NCBI GenBank assembly: GCA_016630955.3
Contig: CM049995.1
Span: forward strand, 1,302,001 to 1,366,000
Length of the DNA: 64,000 bases
Direction: 5' to 3'
Source of the DNA: Didymella arachidicola
Taxonomy: Eukaryota > Ascomycota > Dothideomycetes > Pleosporales > Didymellaceae
Both the position numbers and the translations under genes were made by a program. Below, piece by piece: positions 11,021 through 21,610 of this stretch (positions are counted from its first letter, which is position 1; every line of letters begins with the position of its first letter). The notes beneath the pieces were generated by a model. The model was not told where the DNA came from. It was given only the letters and a program-made list of their open reading frames with translations, and ran no database searches.

Positions 11021-12868
11021 ATGGATCCTTTCCGTTACCGCAAAGCATACGCTGCGATACTGCAAGCGACGCAGCTCATTGAACAGCGTCTCCAGCAGAG
11101 TACTGAAACAGACGATGGGAGTCTTGACCAACTTGATGCGGCGAGTATTGCCTTCCAAGATCAGGATCCGGATAGCATGGATTGGACTCCTACAGGGAGT
11201 AGAACGCCCACGGCAGCTGCAGAGTGCGGGCCTCCACCATCGCTGTCCGAGAAGCTGCGACCACTTCTACCTGCCGGTAGAGAGGACGATATTGAAGCTT
11301 TAAGTCGAGGTGACAATGCAGTTTTTCTCCGCAAGTTGAAGGAGGGTAAGCTGGTAGATGCCTGCATCGACAAGCTGGTCCAAGATATGCCAGATGCACT
11401 CAGCTACAACAACTCTGCCTCTTTCACTCCCTCTACAATAAAAGTTCCTAAAGACTTTGGGCTGCAACTGTCGATCTCGATCAATCACCACATGGCACAA
11501 ATAGCGGACCGAAAAGCGCTTGAGAAGTACCGACGGCTGCTGGGTCATCGCAAAGATGCAGCGAAACGCAAATCTGTCAAGCTTGGATTCGACCCAGTCG
11601 AGTTGATCAAAAAACAAGCTGTCACACTTCCCAGAAACGTTGGATCTCCGGCTTGCTCGCTAACCAACGACGTACATCCGATCTTTCGCCCTGAGAACTG
11701 GCATGGTTGCTCTGATAAGATCTACGAGGTACTGAAGCCGGGTATGCAGCTTGCAACTTTATTCTTGACATCTCGTGCCACTGCACACTACTGGCATACA
11801 CTCTGCTTCGGCGAGCGGATACTATGTACTACGACTTCAGAAGCGTACGGGCAGCTGTGCCACCGCATTCGGGAAGACGTACCTTGGTCAGAAGAGCGAC
11901 ACGTTGCCTTCAACAACTTCTTGAGCAATCAGTTGGATACAATCGACTTTTGCTTCCACAACAACCCTCTGCCACCAGAGACTGTATACGCATCCATGGG
12001 GTTGGTGAGAGACTACAAGAACGGTTTAATGCGCAAGATGAACGACAAGTGCCATGCTTCTCGTATCTGCCTGCACGCGGACTTCTACACCACCGCGAAG
12101 AAGCTAAGTCTGTTGCGCTACCGAGAACCAGCCATGGTACTGCGATTCAACTTGTTCCTTGCCGTTTGCCTCACTCACGAGATTGCACATTTCTGCGAAG
12201 TTTCCGGTCCTCATCACAGCCATGAGTTGCTTTCAGAACCCGAGGTCTTCTGGGGCGACAACATGTGGACCGAGAGCGGTATTGCATTCGAAACCAAAGT
12301 GTTCGGCGGGCGTATACACCCCCTTTCAAGTCGCATCGACTGCAGTCTTGGGCTGGCATGTCTCGACTATCCCCTTAAGGAGCTCTACGATAAGGATGAG
12401 AATGTTCTCTACGCGCTCCCAATGGACTATGTTCTTAAGCTTCAGCAAAATGAAACCTGGGAACAAGACTTCAATGAGACCGGCACCGACGTTTTCTTTG
12501 TTCCGAGAAACGGCAGCAAGTCATTAGAGGTCAACGGCGCAAATCTCATGATTTGGGAGGACGAGAACGACGCCGACATCTCGGACCACATTGATGGAAA
12601 GGAGACAGAGTGGAAGCGTATGAACGATGGATCTATCGCCAGGAACCCCAGCTCGAACAATCGCAAACCACAGCGGCCCACCATCGTGCAGCGATGGAGC
12701 CCGTACGGTCACAGGAGGAAGGACACCACCGTAGGTGTTGCATGTGTATCGACAGAACTCGTGGGAAGCAACGAGGAGGCAGAACCAAGCACAACAGAGT
12801 CAGAGGCGAAGTCTGAGGAAGAGGATGTTGATAAATCGAAGAGACTCCCAGATCAGATCATGGCGTGA
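11021..12868 (+). CDS. Uncharacterised protein with a gluzincin-like HExxH motif
   Basis: I do not recognise this 615-aa single-exon gene. Near the middle it has LTHEIAHFCE, which places His386, Glu387 and His390 in an HExxH zinc-protease signature. 28 residues after His390 comes TESGIAFE, with Glu418 where a gluzincin third zinc ligand would be expected. The hydrophobic lead-in (LRFNLFLAVCLTHEIAH) fits an active-site helix. Residues 1-130 are acidic and low complexity. The C-terminal 100 residues are Ser/Glu/Lys-rich and probably disordered. There is no signal peptide or membrane segment, so it is likely intracellular. Whether it is an active peptidase is inference from the motif. It opens cleanly with ATG after an A-rich leader. 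Confidence 0.7.
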   Translation: MDPFRYRKAYAAILQATQLIEQRLQQSTETDDGSLDQLDAASIAFQDQDPDSMDWTPTGSRTPTAAAECGPPPSLSEKLRPLLPAGREDDIEALSRGDNAVFLRKLKEGKLVDACIDKLVQDMPDALSYNNSASFTPSTIKVPKDFGLQLSISINHHMAQIADRKALEKYRRLLGHRKDAAKRKSVKLGFDPVELIKKQAVTLPRNVGSPACSLTNDVHPIFRPENWHGCSDKIYEVLKPGMQLATLFLTSRATAHYWHTLCFGERILCTTTSEAYGQLCHRIREDVPWSEERHVAFNNFLSNQLDTIDFCFHNNPLPPETVYASMGLVRDYKNGLMRKMNDKCHASRICLHADFYTTAKKLSLLRYREPAMVLRFNLFLAVCLTHEIAHFCEVSGPHHSHELLSEPEVFWGDNMWTESGIAFETKVFGGRIHPLSSRIDCSLGLACLDYPLKELYDKDENVLYALPMDYVLKLQQNETWEQDFNETGTDVFFVPRNGSKSLEVNGANLMIWEDENDADISDHIDGKETEWKRMNDGSIARNPSSNNRKPQRPTIVQRWSPYGHRRKDTTVGVACVSTELVGSNEEAEPSTTESEAKSEEEDVDKSKRLPDQIMA

Positions 12869-13234
12869 TAACGATACAGTTGGGGGTGAGTAGAAGGTGA
12901 TCCTACTTGTTGCATGTGCATCAGCATCGGCGTTTGGAGACCACAGCATATTTGTGCTGCATATAGATCACATTACTACCAACATTACTACTGGCATAGC
13001 GAGCATCAAACGGAGCATCTATACACATATTCAGTGCATTTTTAAGTCATTCCACATAGCGACGTACGATGGATGAAGTGGCTGCCTCACGCACCCCAAA
13101 TCGCTAGCGCGGTAGTCGCGCACAGTAACTCTTGGCACATCGCGGAGATTCACAATTCTCTCCTACCGTCAACAACGCCCAAAGCCGCAGCCCGCCCATA
13201 CCCACGTCACGGTCTCACACGCAAAACCGAAAAC
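12869..13234. other. Intergenic upstream of eIF3h
   Basis: This 366-bp spacer holds the 3' flank of the HExxH gene and the eIF3h promoter. A stretch of ATTACTACC-like repeats lies near 12970. No gene or RNA is seen. Confidence 0.4.
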
Positions 13235-14496
13235 ATGGCGGACTTTACCAAGGAAGCGACCTTCAAGGCGGTCCAAATCGACGCCCTCGTACGTGCGACT
13301 TCTTGCAACGCGAAAACCCCGCCAGTCACCCCGCTGTTGTTCTTTTCGCGACGACATCTGGAAAATGCAGCTGTATGAGTAGGAGGCTGACAGTAGAATA
13401 TAGGTGGCTATCAAGCTCGCTACTGCCAGCGGAAAGTCGTTCCCCAGCGTAGCTACAGGCGCCCTGGTTGGCATGGAGAAGAACGGAACCCTCGAAATCA
13501 CCAACTCTTTTCCCTTCCCTGAGACAGCTGCCGCCGCCAACGATGGCCAAAGCGACAACTCCAGCAACCTCGCTGCTTCCGGTCCTCGCGCCAAGCAGAA
13601 CATCGCATACGGCAACGAGATGATCAAGTTCCTGCGCGAAGTTAACGTAGACGCGAACAACGTCGGCTGGTACACAAGCACCAGCATGGGCAACTTCATC
13701 AACCTCCAGACCATCGAGAACCAGTACTTCTACCAGAATGCTCCCAACGAGAAGACCGTCGCACTCGTCTACGATGTTAGCAGGAGCTCTGAAGGCGCCA
13801 TGAACCTCCGCGCATACAGGCTGTCCTCTGCTTTCATGACTGCCTATAAGGAGGGCAAGTTCACAACCGAGAGGTAGGGACCCAGTTACACGTTGCATAA
13901 TGACAGAAGCTAATAAGCGCAGCCTCCAGAAGAGTGGTCTCAGGTACTCGGATATCCTCGTCGAGCTCCCCGTTACCATCCGCAACTCGCACCTTCTCAC
14001 TTCCCTGCTCCACCAGCTCCCTACACAGGCCCCCAAGGAGGAGCTCGAGTTCCCACCTAACCTCTCTGCCCTGCTCCAGGACAAGAACACCCCTCAGCCT
14101 CCTCTCTACCCCAACTACGACTCTCTCGACCTCTCGATCGACCCCTTCCTCGAGAAGACCTGCGACCTGCTCCTCGAGAGCATCGAGAACCACCACACCG
14201 AGCTCAACAACTACCAGTACTACCAGCGTTCGCTCGCCCGTGAGCAGACTAAAATCACTGCATGGCAGCAGAAGCGCAAGGCGGAGAACTCTGCGCGATC
14301 AGCATCCAAGCAGCCGTTGCTCCCAGAGGACGAGTGGCAGAGGCTGTTCAAGCTGCCCCAGGAGCCCAGCAGATTGGAGACTCTGCTCAACTCGAGGCAG
14401 GTCGAGCAGTACTCGAGGCAAGTCGATGGCTTCACTGCTAGCGTCACATCAAAGATGTTCGCGGTCAAATCAAACCTCCTGCCCAGCGATGCTTGA
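13235..14496 (+). CDS. Translation initiation factor eIF3 subunit H
   Basis: eIF3h is an MPN-domain subunit of eIF3, which assembles the 43S pre-initiation complex. Three exons (13235-13288, 13404-13873, 13923-14496) give 365 aa, the usual size for fungal eIF3h. Introns of 115 and 49 nt are GT-AG, and the second join restores TESLQKSGLRYSD. The MPN domain covers about residues 10-170: LVGMEKNGTLEITNSFPFP, NVGWYTSTSMGNF and VALVYDVSRSSEGAMNL. It lacks the JAMM metalloprotease set of Csn5/Rpn11, as expected for this non-catalytic subunit. The helical C-terminal half includes ENHHTELNNYQYYQRSLARE. Codon choice is strongly C-ending, fitting high expression. Confidence 0.95.
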
Positions 14497-14897
14497 GTTG
14501 TTGAGCGCTTGTAGGTCTGTATGTTTCATGATAATGCTTCTCTTGGTCAGGGCATGGCACGGCGTTAGGTACAAGCAAGCAGCTCCAATTGGAGAAAGCT
14601 GCGGAACGTCTTTCTTCGACAGTGTTACGTAGAGAGCTAAAACGAGGGTCTCGTTAGCAGCGAGCGACGGATTCAGTATCGCCACTCAGAACGTGGTGCT
14701 GAATCAGACAAAGAAAGTAAAGTTAACCACATGCGTCTACCCGTTCCGTCTTCGTCCTGACTACGACATTTTCTGGTGTTGAAAGCCTCCCGCCGCTGTA
14801 ATAACGATCTCCCTGTCACCGCCCCGCATATGTATTTCTGGAACAGATCCACTGATGCACCACTCCTCGGCCTGCCTGTGGCTCCTCAGCTAGCGTC
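14497..14897. other. Intergenic, eIF3h to basic-domain gene
   Basis: This 401-bp spacer holds the eIF3h 3' flank and the promoter of the next plus-strand gene. No gene, RNA or repeat is seen. Confidence 0.4.
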
Positions 14898-16232
14898 ATG
14901 CAGCAACCATCAGACCAGCTGCACCGACAGGCAACGGTGCAGCCCCGGAGACTCACGAATCTGCAGCAGGGCCCAGACGGAACCTTCTATGATGCGCAAG
15001 GGCTGCCCTTGCATCCGGATCTGCAGCAGAGCCTCCATGCGAACGAGCTGTTCCATCAGCAGCAGCAACAGCAGTATGCGCGGCTCAGCGCGCCCCCGCA
15101 ACAGCCCCCACTGTCGCAGCAGTTCGCACCGCTGCCACCACACGCGCTCAACTATGAGCAGCAGTTTGCGCCACCGCAGCAGTATGCGCCGCAGTCCTAC
15201 CAGCAGATCCAGCAGGTGCACCATCCCCAACACCATGCGCATGCGTCCAGCCCGCCCTTTGGGTTGACGCCTGGCCCAGTGCCCGGCCCAGTGCCCGGCC
15301 CAGTGCCCGGCCCAGTGCCCGGCCCAGTGCCCGGCCCCGCGCACCAGATCCACACGCCCATTCACACCACACCGCGCATTGCGCAACGACCGCTGCAAAT
15401 AGCGCAGCAAACGCCCATACAGCAGTCGCCTCAGCAGCATCAGTACAGCTCACCTCTAGAAATCGTAGCCGGCCCTAGCGACGAAGCTACGCTCGCCAAC
15501 CACGGCCAGTTCAAGGGCCTAAAGCTCATTCCTAACCCGCCGAATCTGGAAGAGTGGAGGCAGCGGCTCTTCGATGTCGACGACATTATTTCCTTGACCG
15601 AAGAGCAATTCCAAATCTACTTTCCCCACATCGATAATGTATACTCGCATCGTTCGACGCAGCGGCACAAGCGCAAGAGCTTTGTGTCGCATTACTGGGA
15701 TTGTCGACTGAAAGGTCGGCCGCCTGGGACCAAGAAGTCCACAGATCCAGACAAGAAGAAGCGGAAACGAGTCGCGCGCGAGCGAGACCTCTGCGATGTC
15801 AAGATCAAGATCACCGAATTCTTCGACCGGAAAGAGTACGAGGAGCAGATGGGTCATCCACCGCCCATGACGGAGGAAGACGACTCTTTGTCCATGGGCT
15901 CAACGCAAGCTGGACCATCGACCGCGACACCAGAACAGAGCATGTTTTTCAGCCAACAGATGACCCCGCAACAGACAATGACGCCGTGGGGGATACAATC
16001 GAATATAGTGCAGCCTGGGATGAGCATGTTTGCGCCTCCACCGCCGCCCTTACCTGGACCTCCACCAAAGAAATTCTACACCTTCCAGAGAGTGAATGGT
16101 AATGGAGGGAATGGGAAAGGAGACGGGGTTGCTGGGCCACACAAGCATACGCTTGAAGAGAGCGACCGAGTCAAGAAGAACATCGTGATGAGAACGCTGG
16201 CGAAAACCGAGAAGGATGTCAAAAAAGTACAG
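14898..16232 (+). CDS. Gln/Pro-rich protein with a basic RHKRK/KKKRKR domain; 5' exon of a possible GST fusion
   Basis: This exon encodes exactly 445 codons before a GT donor (GTAAGC at 16233). The first 200 residues are Gln/Pro/His-rich and include five to six tandem Pro-Gly-Pro-Val units. A conserved-looking region follows: EEWRQRLFDVDDIISLTEEQ, YFPHIDNVYSHRSTQRHKRK, HYWDCRLKGRPPGTKK and the basic run KKKRKR, resembling a DNA-binding or nuclear-targeting domain. Near the end comes FQRVNGNGGNGKGDGVAGPH. Without splicing, the frame reads on to a stop at 16355. Splicing at 16233 to the acceptor before 16624 is in phase with the glutathione transferase downstream and yields 699 aa. From memory, some Pezizomycotina proteins carry this domain fused to a GST. 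The function of the N-terminal part is unknown. Confidence 0.75.
15275..15341 (+). repeat. Coding 12-bp minisatellite (PGPV repeat)
   Basis: Five to six near-perfect tandem copies of the 12-bp unit CCAGTGCCCGGC encode a Pro-Gly-Pro-Val array. The repeats keep frame, so copy-number change would alter protein length without a frameshift. Confidence 0.85.
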
Positions 16233-16587
16233 GTAAGCCTCCCTCGGTCAGCGCTATGCGTTATTTTCCGCGCCTGTTCTCCTTTGTTCCTCTCGCACGC
16301 GCAATTTGTATGCACGAAGTACAGCTATGACATCATGTCGATGGTGGTTGCATGATCCACCGAGGGGGTGCAGCAACTCCATCTCGTATATTAGCTACCC
16401 TTCATCTTCACCGTCTCGCATGTATCCACTCCCAGGAATCTCACGATTTGCGTCTTGATTATTTACGAAGCCGTTGCCAGCCCCAAGTCCACGCGTTCTT
16501 CATCCCTGTCCCATTGGACCTTCGTGATTCACTGGGCGCTCAAACCTTAAGCAATCCCCTGTTTGCTTTGCATCACCGTCATCCACA

Positions 16588-17442
16588 ATGACCGACATCA
16601 ATCAGGGCGGAGACCTTTCCAAGAAAACATACCACAAGAAAGCCACTGGCAATGCGTTGACAACTGTCAAGAATCATGCAAAAGAAGAAGACCTCAAGCT
16701 GTATGGAAGCTGCTTCTGGTATGTCAAACTTCATTTACTAACAGTATTATGAGACAAACTGATTCCCTCAAGTCCCTTTGTTCAACGCGTCTGGATATCT
16801 CTTGAACACAAGAACATCCCCTACCAGTACATCGAGGTCGACCCATACAAGAAGCCTCAATCTCTCCTGGACGTCAATCCTCGCGGTCTCGTCCCCGCCA
16901 TCCGTCATGGTCCAACGTGGAGCACTCACGAATCCACCGTCATCATGGAGTACCTCGAGGATCTGAACTCTGGCGAGTATCTTCTCCCCCCCGATCCACA
17001 GACTCGCGCAACCAGCCGTCTATGGTCCGACCATGTCAACCGCCACGTGATTCCTATGTTCTACACGCTACTGCAAGCCCAAGATCAAAAAGATCAAATC
17101 ACACACGCCCAGGAACTCCGCGATCAGATCAACAAACTTGTCTCAGCGGCCGACAAAACTGGCCCTTTCTTCCTTGGTTCTCGAATTTCATTTGTTGACG
17201 TACAGGTCGCACCGTGGATACTCCGGCTGCGACGCGTGCTGGGTCCGTACCGAGGCTGGCCCGAGCCCGAGGAGGGAAGCAGGTGGAAGGCTTGGGTGGA
17301 CGCTATCGAGAATGAACCGAGTGTGAGGGCAACGACGAGTACTGACGACTTGTATCTGGACAGCTATGAGCGATATGCGGAGAACCGGCCGGGGACGAGT
17401 CAGTTGGCTGATGCGGTCAACTCGGGGAGAGGTTTGCCGTGA
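16588..17442 (+). CDS. Omega-type glutathione S-transferase (standalone start or 3' part of a fusion)
   Basis: Two exons (16588-16718 and 16773-17442) give 266 aa if translation starts at the ATG at 16588. The intron is GT-AG and its removal creates LYGSCFCPFVQRVW. The CPF motif is the catalytic cysteine of omega-class GSTs, which do thiol transfer and dehydroascorbate reduction rather than classical conjugation. The thioredoxin-like half includes YIEVDPYKKP, VNPRGLVPA and STVIMEYLEDL, the cis-Pro and glutathione-binding Ser region. The helical C-terminal domain (about 110-250) includes GPFFLGSRISFVDVQVAPW. An alternative reading splices the upstream exon (donor 16233) to 16624 and fuses this domain to the basic-domain protein. 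Both are in frame. Cytosolic unless the fusion form is nuclear. Confidence 0.88.
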
Positions 17443-18681
17443 AGAGAGCGTCGCGCAATTGGAAGAGGGTTCGAATGGTTTTGGAGGCTCTATCAAAATA
17501 CACAAGCGTTGTACAAATACAGAGGAAAAAAACAGAACGCTCACGCAAAGTCCAACACCACCATAGTCCTATCGCATTCTCCCTTCGATGATTCCGCTCT
17601 GTGTCGAGAACTCTTCCCACCTCCTCTAATCCCAGCTTCTCCTTCCTTCCCTCCATAAGTCACCTTCCTCCAGCATCAACCTTCTCCACCTGCTCCGTCA
17701 GCGCGCATCGTTCCTGCTAATATCTACTGCGGTGCTCTTGCAACTGCTAACTCGAGTAGTTCTCCCACCCGAGCTCAAGGTCGAGAATTGAGCAGAGCGA
17801 TAGCAGCCTGAATGTCCTCACACTAGTTAGCATCTGTGTAAATGATGAGAAAGCGCGACACCCATGCAGTAGATTCAAAGTATGATAAAACTTTGTAAAT
17901 GATCTCCTCTGTGGGGCTGTCTGTCGATGGAGTGGAACATGCAAGTGCTGAGGTGTAGACCGCTGTGCCACGTATCCTGAGGAGGCCGTCTGCGACTTTG
18001 GTGTATTGGAAGAGCATTGAGGCAATGACGATGTTAGTGTGGTTCATTCGATATCTGAGCTTTAGTTTGGGTGTAGACATGACAGGTTCAACTTCAGGTC
18101 GCGTGGCTTTCATGTAAGACTTGAGGTCGTGTCACATAGGAAGTAGGTGATGTGGGTGCGAATCGGGGATGAGCTTGTGGATACGTCGCAATTAGTGGGA
18201 TGTTGGTTGAAAGTAATGACTCCCTGGACGAGAGCTCGCTTGCAATTATGTATTACTCATGGCGTCCACAGCGAAGAGGTATTTGATTCGAGAAACTCCA
18301 TGTAAGTCTTTCCCGGAGGATGATGGCAGTTCTGTAATGTACGCCGATTACACCATATATTTCTGATCAATGTCTCCCCGAGTAGGCAGAATAGAGAAAA
18401 TACAAGCCAGATTGCTCATGCTGGCATAATCTGGGTCCTGCAGCCACTAGGATTATACATGTATCGTTTGTGCATTTCTGGATCCTCCTACATGTAAGTG
18501 AGCTAGTATTCTTAAACAGTAGGAGCACTTTGTTATGCATGTAATTAGTGACAATAAGGTGTCGTGGCGCAGGTCAAGACTCCACCGAAAACTGATTTCG
18601 GTCGTCCCTGACCCTTTGCGGCCGAACTTTGACCGACCAACTTGTTGACAGCCTTGCATCGTCAGCCATCAACGTTCAACA
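17443..18681. other. Intergenic, 1.2 kb, no gene seen
   Basis: This region lies between the GST and TatD genes on the same strand. It has short A-rich and pyrimidine-rich stretches (17460-17660) and no protein-like frame over 100 codons. No RNA gene or repeat was recognised. Confidence 0.45.
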
Positions 18682-19727
18682 ATGGCTGCGTCACTTCTCG
18701 AAGGCTTCCCAACAGAAGCGCCTGCAACTCCATCGCGGAAGCTTCATTATGCAGATGTACAGTTCCAACCTCTCGAACAATACTCTCCTCGCTGAATCAA
18801 TGGATTCAGGTCGCAGTCACAGCAACAGCCAAGGACTTTGCAGGCTTCTACCGCGGGAAGCAGTACCATGAGCCTGACTTTGACGCTGTCCTCGACCGTG
18901 CAGCAGCAGTTGGTGTAGACAAAGTGCTACTGACTGGCATGTACTTGGCAGACGTACCTACCAACCTCGACATAGCGAGGAGAAGGAAAGAGCAATGCAA
19001 AATCACGATCGGAGTGCACCCATACCACGCCACCGAAGCCGATGAGGGAGGCGACCAGTACTACCAAAATCTCGCAACCGCAATCAACTCCACCCTCAAA
19101 CAAGACCCGGGTCTGCTCGGCGCATACGGAGAGCTGGGACTGGACTACGACCACCTCGCCGCTGCACCAAAAGAAGCCCAAATCCGCGTCTTCAAAAAGC
19201 AACTCGACTTGCTCGTAGCCCAAGGCTGGACTCTCCCACTCTTCCTGCACTGCCGCGCCGCTTTTGAAGACTTCATCTCCATCCTGACTCCCTACCTCGA
19301 CCGCCTCCCGCTGCGGTCAGGGTTAGTGCACTCCTTCGTCGGCAGCACCGCACAGATGCACACCCTCACCTCCCTCGGGCTCCAAATCAGCATCAACAGC
19401 TTCAGTTTCCGGCTCCGCTCCAGCCTGGACATGGTGCGCGCGACGCCGCTGCCGAGCCTGCAGATCGAGACCGATGCGCCGTGGGGCGAGATCCAGGCCT
19501 CGAGCGAAGTCGCGAGGGTGTATTTGAAGAACGCGCTGAAGCTGCCGTTTCAGGCGAGGAAGAGGGATCGGTTTGTGATGGGTGCGATGGTCAAGGAGAG
19601 GAACGAGAGTTGTAGGGTGGAGAGTGTGGCGATGGTTGTTGCGGGGCTGAAGGGGGTAAGGGTTGAAAAGGTGGCTGATGAGGCGTATAGGAATAGCACG
19701 GATATGTTCTGGCGCGGTGAAGTGTAG
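18682..19727 (+). CDS. TatD-family metal-dependent DNase
   Basis: TatD proteins are TIM-barrel metallo-hydrolases with 3'-5' DNase activity, linked in yeast to apoptosis-like DNA breakdown and repair. Two exons (18682-18756 and 18810-19727) give 330 aa. The 53-nt GT-AG intron must be removed because the unspliced frame stops at once; splicing yields HYADVAVTATAKDFAGFYRG. Metal-site motifs in order are GVHPYHA, GELGLDYD (glutamate ligand), FLHCRAAFEDF, GLVHSFVG and IETDAPWGE (aspartate ligand). The usual N-terminal DxHxH metal motif is not present as such; YADVAVT replaces it, as in the eukaryotic TATDN1 subgroup. The ATG at 18682 is the first in frame. Confidence 0.9.
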
Positions 19728-21610
19728 ACGCGTTTGTGGCGTGTGAGAGAGGTTACGGCTGGTGTTTTTGATCATCTTAGGCATAGCCTTGTGAGGTGGT
19801 TGAGAATGGAGATAATGGACTGACAATGGGTCTCTCTCTTTCCCTGCAGTACTTCCGGATTCGTTATTCTAATGCTCTGCATTAATCATGTTGCACAGCC
19901 TAGACTTTGCGTCTGATCCTCGTAGCTGACCCGCTTCCAGCCTTCGACATCGTCGCCCATCTCAGTCTCGTAGAGCGCGTACCAGGAGCGCCATGAAGGT
20001 CGCGGGGTTCCCTTCGGGGCCATAAGTGCAAACCTGCGTGGGATATCTCGAGACCGAGCTGATGGCGGTATGCTCAAAGCTTGCGCAGGGAACATTCTGC
20101 CTCGTCTTCTGAATTACTTGCAGCAAGCTATTTAAAGCGCAGTAGGTGGTCTGACTGTTTAATTGTGACATGTCCATGTCTTTTGAACTCATCTTTCACA
20201 GCTTCGGAAAGTCGCCCAGGTCTTCTGTTCCGATGTTGGGCATCATGCTTGATGCTTCTAGTCGCATTCCTATGCTTTACCATCTGGGTATGGACGGCAA
20301 CATAGCCGAAAGTTCGCCTACTTAGGTCTATGAATTATATAGATGCTACTCGTATGGCCTCTGCATCCTGTGTCTGCCAACAGCTGTGCTGACAAGTCCA
20401 TCGATCCGTCCATCTTCAACAAAGGATGCCGATCGGCCGTACCACGCACCATCCCCGACTGTCTCAGCAGCCCGACCATGCTGTGTAACATCACGCTCCC
20501 ACAGTCTGGTTCACCCTGCATCTTCCTCAGCACCCCAACTTTACCGCCTACACCCTCGTCCGGATCTGTCACCAGGATGTCCGGGTAACAGTGGACCTCT
20601 TCTGCCGTGCATCTCACCTCATCCCCTCCCAAGCTCGTCCCTTACGCCTCCACACCCCATACGCTGACAATTCCCGTCGGCTCCGAACGGCATCAAGCCC
20701 AGACGGCCGCGTCGCACGACCATAGACCACATGTTCGTGACGATTGCGTGTAACGCCGGCTCGGGAGCCGAGTGGCTCGCTGGGAGAGCGTTTAATTGAC
20801 TTGGCGGAGCGAACGGTGGTTGGAGGGTCACAGCAGTGGTGATCAGCGGTGAGGCGTTGGCGTTAGAGCCGGGAGATTGGATATTCTCCGAAGCAGCCGT
20901 TGTGTGGAACTTGTGATGTAGCCGTGCCGGCTGTTGGGACGGGTCGGTGTTTATCCTGCTGTCGACGCAGATCATCAAGGTAGTATACAACCAGACGGTT
21001 GGCGACGGAGGTGAGGCTGGCTAACAACGTGCTGAGGTGATTGGAGATGGGAAGCAAGGTGCCATTGAGACGGCTAAATTCGTTTCGAAATTGCAGAGCT
21101 CACACGTTGCTTGCATTGCAGGCACCCAGGTACCGAGATACCGTTCTCGCTGTTGCACTAGACTGGCGGTGAATCCAACATCAATGTCAGGACCCGCTTA
21201 ACGAGCGCACGCTGGTTTTGGGTTGATTGCTTCCCGCTGCGCTGAATGACGAGGTAGCAGAACATCACCTGAGCCGGTACTGAGTTGCGTCGAACCGAAA
21301 TGGGTATTGTTGTACGTTCCTGCTGCCAGAACCACCAGCTCCCTCGCTATATGCAAGAATTCAGATCGGACAGAGTATTGGGAGATAAATGTGTATAATC
21401 CACAAGAAGGTAGCCAATGGCGGCAGCGAATGCAAAAGAAGAAGACAGGGGGATATAACGGCCGCGAAAGCGGTGTATGCAGTAACGTCAAACAATATTC
21501 CAACTAGTGGTACAGATAACTTGGGCTGGGCCACATTTGGGCGTAGTAACATTTCTCAAGCAGTCTTCGATCGAGCGAGAGTGTTCGGGACAATCGCTGG
21601 GAATCACGTA
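19728..21610. other. Intergenic, 1.9 kb, possible gene remnant near 19.9-20.2 kb
   Basis: Two overlapping minus-strand frames (20192-19962 and 20095-19886) contain protein-like pieces such as TFMALLVRAL and LYETEMGDDVEGWKRVSYED that would join only through a frame change. They may be a decayed gene. The rest (20300-21610) has only shadow frames. Confidence 0.3.

Noticed and set aside
13326..14090. 254-codon minus-strand frame
   Set aside because: Antisense to eIF3h, whose MPN domain is unmistakable on the plus strand.
19886..20192. Gene on the minus strand
   Set aside because: Two short overlapping frames with no family match, joined only by a frame change; at most a remnant.
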